Shown here: in pieces, positions 5,915 to 11,127 of the stretch | Layout: each line of letters starts with the position of its first letter | How positions within the stretch are numbered: the first letter of the stretch is position 1 | NCBI GenBank assembly: GCA_031254735.1 | Contig: JAIRTU010000090.1 | Span: forward strand, 1 to 11,127 | Source of the DNA: Bacteroidales bacterium | Lineage (GTDB): Bacteria; Bacteroidota; Bacteroidia; Bacteroidales; WCHB1-69 | Reading direction: 5' to 3' | DNA: 11,127 bases | Translations under genes and position numbers: made by a program | The notes under the pieces: generated by a model | What the model was told of the DNA's origin: nothing | What the model saw: the letters and a program-made list of their open reading frames with translations, nothing else | The model's database searches: none

Positions 5915-6045
5915 CAATTACGAATTACGGTGCAATTCCCAAACGGCAATTTTTAATTCGCAATCTAAATATAAAGAAAGAAACAACGAAACGAATTACA
6001 CACAAACAAACAAAATCGTAATTCGTAATTTGTCATTCGTAATTG
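5915..6045. repeat. Inverted repeats of an ATTACGAATT unit between ferredoxin and activase genes
   Basis: AATTACGAATTACG (5916-5929) is matched exactly by its reverse complement at 6017-6030. CAATTACGAAT (5915-5925) has a second exact reverse-complement partner at 6035-6045. The spacer is an A-rich low-complexity stretch without coding signs. With the terminator this accounts for the 265-bp gap 5826-6090, in which I see no gene. It could be a decayed repeat element. Confidence 0.5.
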
Positions 6046-6090
6046 ACAAAATCATCGGTTGGACAATAAAACGTCATCAGCAATCGACAA

Positions 6091-9000
6091 CTAACTATTG
6101 TCTCCTGCTTTGTATTTGCAGTTTTCCACCATGAAATGCAGGCGATTGTAGATGTTCGCTTCGGAAGTGCCGCCGTCGAAGTCTAAGGCAAGCAGGTTCA
6201 TTTTGGGATAGAGCTTCTTCACTCTTTTTTCTATTCCTTTGGAAATTACATGGTTGGCAATACAGCCGAAAGGTTGCAGACTCACCGCATTGTTTACGCC
6301 GCTTTCGGCAAAACTTGCCAGCTCGGCGGGGATAAGCCAGCCCTCGCCAAAGTTGGCTGCCGGATTGATGATCTCCGCTGCCAATTTCGCATCGTGAAAC
6401 ATGTCGGCAAAAGGACGATAATACGGATACCGGCGGCAAATCCTGTCGAATTTGTTGGTATAGCGTGCCGTGAAACGATAGAGCAAATCGGTAACAAATG
6501 TCGGAAGCCCCGTCCGTTTGATGTGCAAATCGTTATTTATATGCTGATTGACAAAACTGTTGAAAAAGAAGTTATACATCGAAGGGGCTACCACCTCTAT
6601 TTTTTGTTCGGCAAGCCAATCCAGCACGTGCTTATGACTGAACGAATTGTATTTAACATATATCTCGCCCACCACCCCAATGGCAGGAACAGCACCAACG
6701 TCGGGGTCGATCACGCCGCTGAACTCGTTGATGGCATCTTCCAACAAGGCGTACAGTCCTTTGCGGTTGTGCTTTTCGATGTAAGGAACGCAGGCGTCGA
6801 TGTATTTTCTTCGCAATGTGTGGGCAGACCCTTTCACCTTTTCGCGAGCAACGGCAGGGTAGTACAGTTTGGAAATGCAGTCGGAATAAAGCAATCCGAA
6901 AAACGCCATGTCTATGGCTTTTCGCCATTTGAGCTCAAATCCGGGTTGATAATTGCTTGAATCGCTGCCGAAAGCAACCGAAATAACCGGTATGTTTTCG
7001 TATCCAGCCGTTACCAAAGCGTTTTTGATCAAAGCCAGATAGTTAGAGGCACGGCATTGTCCGCCTGTTTGTGTCATGCCGATAGCGATTTTATCCAAAT
7101 CGTATTTTCCGCTTTGCAATGCTTTCAAGATACTTCCGATAACAATGGTGGCGGGATAGCAGACTTCGTTGTTAGCGTATTTCAGTCCCAATTCTGCCGA
7201 CTCGGCGTCGCCGCCCGGAAGGTTGACCAGTTTGTATCCCATCAATTTAAACAGAGGAGGCAAGAGTTCTGAATAGCCTTCGGCAAAATAAGGGGCAAGA
7301 ATGGTGCGGTGCTGTTCTTCTTTGGTGAAAACAGCCGTAGTTTTGAAAGGAATATCTTTCTTTAATAATTTATTTTCAAATTTAAGGCTGTCGACCACCG
7401 AACGTATCCTCAACCGCAAAGAGCCGATATTGTTGACGTCATCGATTTTCAAGATCGTGAGATTTTTTCCCTTGCGATTGAGAATATCTTTTATCTCGTC
7501 CAAAATAAAAGCATCGGGACCGCAACCAAACGATGTAAGCTGTACAAAATGAATGTTTTCGTTCGAGTTGGCAACATATTGAGCCGCCTTGAAGATACGG
7601 TTGGGATATGCCCATTGCGATACGGAATGAATTTCTTTATAAATAGAATCGCCTTTGGAATGAGCAATGTTTTCGGTGATCACGTCTATGCCCATATCGG
7701 CAATGCTGTCGGAGATTTTGTGCTGTATCAGCGGATCGATATGATAAGGACGACAGGCAAGCAAAATCACCATTCGGTTTTCGTCAGCCGCTTTTTTTAC
7801 AATGGCTGACGATTGTTTTTCGACCGTCTGCATATAGTTTTTTTGAGCTTCCAACGCTTTTTCGATTGCTTTTTGGGCAACCGACGCTTTTACTCCAAGC
7901 GATTTTAAATAGTTCCGACACGATTTTTTGAGCAATTGCTCATCGTTGAACGAAACCACAGGAGAATCCAATGGAATATCATAATTTTCAAATGGCTCGA
8001 TAGAACTTTTTATCACATCGGAATAGCCCGCCACAATGGGGCAGTTGTAGCTGTTGCGAGAAGAAGAATCTTCTTTTTGTTCAAAAATCACATAGGGATA
8101 TAAAATTCTATCCACTTTGTTTTCGACCAAATCCATAATATGTCCGTGCATCAGTTTGGCAGGAAAACAAATGTTGTCAGCCATTAACGAACGGATTCCT
8201 TTTTCGTACAATTTATTGGCAGACGGCTTGGAAAGTACCGGCAAAAACCCGCATTCGTTGAGCAGGGCGTGCCAGAAAGGATAATTTTCGTAGATGCCCA
8301 ACGCTCTCGGTATCCCGATTTTCAACGTGGCGTTTTCTTTGTTGATATTTGTCCGGTTGAACAACAGCCTGTATTTCTCCGTATGCTGATTGACGCCTTT
8401 GACAAAACTTTCCGACTTGTTGGAATATATTTTTTCGCAATTATTGCCGGAGTAAAACGTGTTTCCGTTGGCAAAATGAAATGTTTTTACGCAGCAATTG
8501 TTTTCGCAGCCCTTGCAATGGTTGAAATCGGAAGTGTATTCCTGCGAAGTAATCAGTTGCGAAACAGAAACGCCTCTGTTGTCGCAAGCGTGTTCCATGG
8601 CAAAAAGAGCAGAACCGTATGCCCCCATCAGTTCGGGAATATCGGAAAAAAAGACCTCTTTCCCCGACAGCACTTCCAACGCCCGAACCACAGAGAGGTT
8701 TTTAAACGTTCCTCCCTGCACCACAATGTGGCTGCCCAATTCTTCGATGTTTTTTATTTTTAATACTTTAAAAAGACAATTTTTTATCACCGAATACGAA
8801 AAGCCGGCGGCAATATCTTCGGTAACAGCGCCTTCTCGCATGGCTTGTTTTACTTTGGAGTTCATAAAAACGGTGCAACGTGTCCCCAGATCGCAGGGAT
8901 TTTTGGCAAAACACGACATGCGGGCAAATTCTGCCACAGGATAATTCAACATATTGGCAAAACTCTCGATAAAAGAACCGCACCCCGACGAGCAGGCTTC

Positions 9001-10365
9001 GTTGATTTCCAACTGATTGATATTTCCGTTTTCGATGTAAATGGCTTTCATGTCCTGCCCGCCGATGTCTAAGATAAACGACACTTCGGGCGAAACTTTT
9101 TTTGCCGCCATAAAATGAGCAATGGTTTCCACCACGCCGTGATTGAGGTTAAATGCTGTTTGAAGCAGGTTTTCGCCGTATCCGGTGGCGGCACTTCCCA
9201 CAATGCGAATGTCTTTCCCATGCTTTTCGGCTTCCGATTTCAGGTTTTCCAATCCTTCGAGAAAAGCGTTGAAACTGTCGCCTTTGTTTCGCAGATATTC
9301 TTGAAAAACAATCCTGCCTTTTTCGTCCAAAAGAATAATTTTGGTGGTGGTAGACCCCGAATCAACGCCGAGGTAACAGTTCAGCGTTTCCAACTCGTTC
9401 CACGAAGTGCGGGGAACAAAATGTACCACTTTGTTTTTTTGCCATTGATCAAAATTTTCTTCCGACGAAAAAAGTGCCGGCAGCCGCCCCGAAACATCGC
9501 TTTCAAAAGGGTCTTCTTTCTTGAAACGGATCAAATAAATGGCTTCGGTCAAGCGTATGGTTTGAGCCTTTTCCTCTCGATTTACCAACGCACAACCCCA
9601 AGCGGGGACTAATTCGGCATTCTCGGAGAGGATACAGTCTTCTTCTTTCAGCGACAACACCTGAATAAATGCTTTTTTCAATTCGGGCAAAAAAGCAAAA
9701 GGACCGCCGCAGAAAAAAATGGCGGGATAGATATCCGTCCCTTTGGAGAGCGAACTCACCACTTGAATAGCTACCGCATTGAATACCGAAGCGGCAATAT
9801 CGTTTTTGCTGACATTTCGGCTTGCCAGATTTTGAATATCGGTTTTGGAAAACACGCCGCACCGCGAAGCGATGGGATAAATATTTTTAGCCGTTTGAGC
9901 CAATGCGTTCAGTTCTACGGTGTCTATTTCCAGCAAAGCCGCCGTTTGGTCGATAAAAGCACCTGTTCCGCCGGCACAATTTCCGTTCATGCGAATATCG
10001 GGAATTTTTCCTTCTTCAAAAAAAATCATCTTGCTGTCTTCGCCGCCAATGTCGATGAATGTATGCACTTGGGGATAGCGTTTCTCTATCAATTCGGCAG
10101 AAGCAACTACTTCCTGCACAAAGCGTGCGCCTATCTTTTCGGCGTAGCCCATGCCCACCGAGCCGGTAAGCACCACGTCCATATAACAGTCTCCGATGGT
10201 ATGATACATCTTTTCATACGTATCTCGGGCTGCCTGTTTTATGTCCGTATTATGCCTCCTGTAATCGGAAAACACAATTTTTCCTTCTTTGTCTACCGCC
10301 ACCAGTTTCAGTGTGGTAGAGCCTATATCTATTCCGACGTTTAATTTTGGAAGATTTTTTGTCAT
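6091..10365 (-). CDS. Giant 2-hydroxyacyl-CoA dehydratase activase-related protein (two ASKHA plus two reductase-like modules)
   Basis: The 1424-residue cytoplasmic protein joins two BadF/BadG/HgdC-type ATPase domains to two dehydratase-like modules. ASKHA domain 1 (about 8-265) has DIGSTT (13-18), DIGGED (105-110), NCAGGTG (129-135) and SRCGVF (167-172). ASKHA domain 2 (about 328-592) has DSGSTTTK (335-342), DIGGQD (433-438), EACSSGCGSF (456-465) and TRCTVF (495-500). A cysteine-rich link (C617, C620, C624, C625, C643) follows. Module A (about 682-1000, COG3580/DUF2229-like) has NICFPA (731-736), CRPYH (871-875) and FGCGPDA (946-952). Module B (about 1018-1424, COG3581-like) has EVCYPA (1067-1072), GGQC (1101-1104) and FGCIANH (1366-1372). 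In HgdC-type activases, ATP hydrolysis at a [4Fe-4S] cluster drives very low-potential electrons onto a partner; here donor and acceptor appear fused. Such fusions are common in anaerobes, but their substrate is unknown. The gene follows the TetR gene by 58 bp, probably in one operon. Confidence 0.9.
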   Translation of the reverse strand: MTKNLPKLNVGIDIGSTTLKLVAVDKEGKIVFSDYRRHNTDIKQAARDTYEKMYHTIGDCYMDVVLTGSVGMGYAEKIGARFVQEVVASAELIEKRYPQVHTFIDIGGEDSKMIFFEEGKIPDIRMNGNCAGGTGAFIDQTAALLEIDTVELNALAQTAKNIYPIASRCGVFSKTDIQNLASRNVSKNDIAASVFNAVAIQVVSSLSKGTDIYPAIFFCGGPFAFLPELKKAFIQVLSLKEEDCILSENAELVPAWGCALVNREEKAQTIRLTEAIYLIRFKKEDPFESDVSGRLPALFSSEENFDQWQKNKVVHFVPRTSWNELETLNCYLGVDSGSTTTKIILLDEKGRIVFQEYLRNKGDSFNAFLEGLENLKSEAEKHGKDIRIVGSAATGYGENLLQTAFNLNHGVVETIAHFMAAKKVSPEVSFILDIGGQDMKAIYIENGNINQLEINEACSSGCGSFIESFANMLNYPVAEFARMSCFAKNPCDLGTRCTVFMNSKVKQAMREGAVTEDIAAGFSYSVIKNCLFKVLKIKNIEELGSHIVVQGGTFKNLSVVRALEVLSGKEVFFSDIPELMGAYGSALFAMEHACDNRGVSVSQLITSQEYTSDFNHCKGCENNCCVKTFHFANGNTFYSGNNCEKIYSNKSESFVKGVNQHTEKYRLLFNRTNINKENATLKIGIPRALGIYENYPFWHALLNECGFLPVLSKPSANKLYEKGIRSLMADNICFPAKLMHGHIMDLVENKVDRILYPYVIFEQKEDSSSRNSYNCPIVAGYSDVIKSSIEPFENYDIPLDSPVVSFNDEQLLKKSCRNYLKSLGVKASVAQKAIEKALEAQKNYMQTVEKQSSAIVKKAADENRMVILLACRPYHIDPLIQHKISDSIADMGIDVITENIAHSKGDSIYKEIHSVSQWAYPNRIFKAAQYVANSNENIHFVQLTSFGCGPDAFILDEIKDILNRKGKNLTILKIDDVNNIGSLRLRIRSVVDSLKFENKLLKKDIPFKTTAVFTKEEQHRTILAPYFAEGYSELLPPLFKLMGYKLVNLPGGDAESAELGLKYANNEVCYPATIVIGSILKALQSGKYDLDKIAIGMTQTGGQCRASNYLALIKNALVTAGYENIPVISVAFGSDSSNYQPGFELKWRKAIDMAFFGLLYSDCISKLYYPAVAREKVKGSAHTLRRKYIDACVPYIEKHNRKGLYALLEDAINEFSGVIDPDVGAVPAIGVVGEIYVKYNSFSHKHVLDWLAEQKIEVVAPSMYNFFFNSFVNQHINNDLHIKRTGLPTFVTDLLYRFTARYTNKFDRICRRYPYYRPFADMFHDAKLAAEIINPAANFGEGWLIPAELASFAESGVNNAVSLQPFGCIANHVISKGIEKRVKKLYPKMNLLALDFDGGTSEANIYNRLHFMVENCKYKAGDNS

Positions 10366-10423
10366 TGGAATTGTTTTGATTGTTCTTTATTTGTTTATGT
10401 TTTTATTTTAATGGAGGATAAAA

Positions 10424-11053
10424 TTATTCATTAAAACCCAAACGGCACAAAACGGTAGTTACATTTTCTGCCTTACGTTGATTGATAAAATGCTGATATT
10501 CTTCTTCGTTCAACTCCAACAGCAGACAGGCAAACGGTTTGGCGATGAACGAGCAAATATTGAGCGTTACAATATTGTACAATAGATTTGCCGGTGTAAC
10601 AGGGCGAATTTGTTTCTCTTCGACGGCTTTTTGCAAATCTCGTTCAAAACTTGCGTACAGCTCTTTGATGATGGGTTCGAGCATGGGACGAACCATTTTT
10701 ACCCGTTCTTCGTTGGTCAAAAATTCGTTGACAATAAAAAAAGGAAGTTTGGGATTTTGTGCAATAATATCGAAATGAGCTTCTACGCCTGCTTTTATTT
10801 TTTCTTTCAACGTCAGGTCTTGGGCAATCACCGACATAAAAGAAAATATTACCTGCTGCATTTTCTTTTCAAAAACCGTTGCAAAAAGTTTGTCTTTTGA
10901 ACGATAATAATAATGCAACAACGCATGATTTACTCCTGCCAATCGGGCAATATCGGTCATTCGGGTCAGCGAATAACCTTTGTTGAGAAATTCCTGTTCT
11001 GCCGCTGCCAGAATAATTTCCTCAGTGTTTTGACTGTCTTTCAATGTATCCAT
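10424..11053 (-). CDS. TetR/AcrR-family transcriptional regulator
   Basis: This 209-residue protein has the TetR plan. The N-terminal three-helix DNA-binding domain covers about 10-57, with the signature AAEQEFLNKGYSLTRMTDIA (17-36), AGVNHALLHYYYRSKDKLF (39-57) and the recognition helix near 42-48. A helical ligand-binding and dimerisation domain covers about 65-209. The C-terminal half is not close to any ligand class I can name. The gene precedes the giant activase-like gene by 58 bp on the same strand, with no terminator or palindrome between, so the two are probably one operon. A perfect 20-bp palindrome overlaps the likely start of its own transcript, suggesting autorepression relieved by a small molecule, perhaps an acyl-CoA or other substrate of the neighbour (inference). 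Further targets may lie beyond the right edge. Confidence 0.93.
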   Translation of the reverse strand: MDTLKDSQNTEEIILAAAEQEFLNKGYSLTRMTDIARLAGVNHALLHYYYRSKDKLFATVFEKKMQQVIFSFMSVIAQDLTLKEKIKAGVEAHFDIIAQNPKLPFFIVNEFLTNEERVKMVRPMLEPIIKELYASFERDLQKAVEEKQIRPVTPANLLYNIVTLNICSFIAKPFACLLLELNEEEYQHFINQRKAENVTTVLCRLGFNE

Positions 11054-11072
11054 ATCGTATATTATTTATCTT

Positions 11073-11092
11073 GTTTAACAATCCTGTTAAAC
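11073..11092. promoter_or_regulatory. Candidate TetR operator, perfect 8-4-8 palindrome
   Basis: GTTTAACA (11073-11080) and TGTTAAAC (11085-11092) are exact reverse complements separated by ATCC. The size and symmetry are typical of TetR-family operators. The site begins at the predicted transcription start, 19 bp before the regulator's ATG, where a bound repressor would block initiation. I found no second copy in the window. Confidence 0.65.
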
Positions 11093-11096
11093 CGTG

Positions 11097-11123
11097 CAAA
11101 GATATAAAAAAAACAAAAGCCAA
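11097..11123 (-). promoter_or_regulatory. Promoter of the TetR-activase operon (TTG - 16 bp - TATCTTTG)
   Basis: On the minus strand TTG (11123-11121) is followed after 16 bp by TATCTTTG (11104-11097), a perfect TAnnTTTG. The start site would be near 11090, inside the palindrome at 11073-11092. The leader is about 40 nt. Confidence 0.6.
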
Positions 11124-11127
11124 GCCA

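Noticed and set aside
5850..6134. 94-residue open frame in the ferredoxin-activase gap
   Set aside because: It begins inside the terminator hairpin, runs through inverted repeats and low-complexity A-rich DNA, and overlaps the end of the activase gene. It shows no protein-like composition.
6250..6960. 236-residue plus-strand open frame, with similar ones across 6250-10344
   Set aside because: These are antisense shadows of the 1424-residue gene, which has clear family motifs throughout. They show no recognisable domains.

Overview
The window looks like chromosomal DNA from an anaerobic member of the Bacteroidetes, probably Bacteroidales. Three things point there: promoter elements of the TAnnTTTG type before several genes, start codons without Shine-Dalgarno sequences, and the gene content (rubrerythrin, 2[4Fe-4S] ferredoxin, a giant 2-hydroxyacyl-CoA dehydratase activase-like protein, Bacteroidetes-type lipoproteins and PheS). 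Base composition is even and fairly AT-rich. I see no insertion sequence, phage gene, CRISPR array, tRNA or rRNA.

The left part (1-3578) is read on the minus strand. In transcription order it holds a small lipoprotein, an asparagine-synthetase-like protein whose catalytic motifs are eroded, rubrerythrin, a META-domain (HslJ-like) lipoprotein, and the first 24 codons of an M16 zinc-peptidase-like protein that runs off the window. The lipoprotein and the synthetase-like gene are 3 bp apart and form a clear pair. Rubrerythrin and the META lipoprotein are separated by a long hairpin.

The middle part (3725-5825) is read on the plus strand: an exported cyclophilin-type prolyl isomerase, pheS (phenylalanyl-tRNA synthetase alpha subunit), and a 56-residue 2[4Fe-4S] ferredoxin. 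The ferredoxin has its own promoter, a cluster of palindromes upstream of it and a strong intrinsic terminator after it.

The right part (6091-11127) is read on the minus strand and is the most interesting. A TetR-family regulator is followed 58 bp later by a 1424-residue iron-sulfur protein. That protein fuses two activase (ASKHA) domains to two modules resembling 2-hydroxyacyl-CoA dehydratase subunits (COG3580/COG3581-like). The regulator's promoter carries a perfect 8-4-8 palindrome at the likely transcription start, a good candidate for an autoregulatory operator controlling both genes. The ferredoxin gene converges on the activase gene and is a plausible, unproven electron donor for it.

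Two candidates for little-described biology stand out: the one-chain ATP-driven reductase with its TetR switch, and the lipoprotein plus apparently pseudoenzymatic asparagine-synthetase-like pair.
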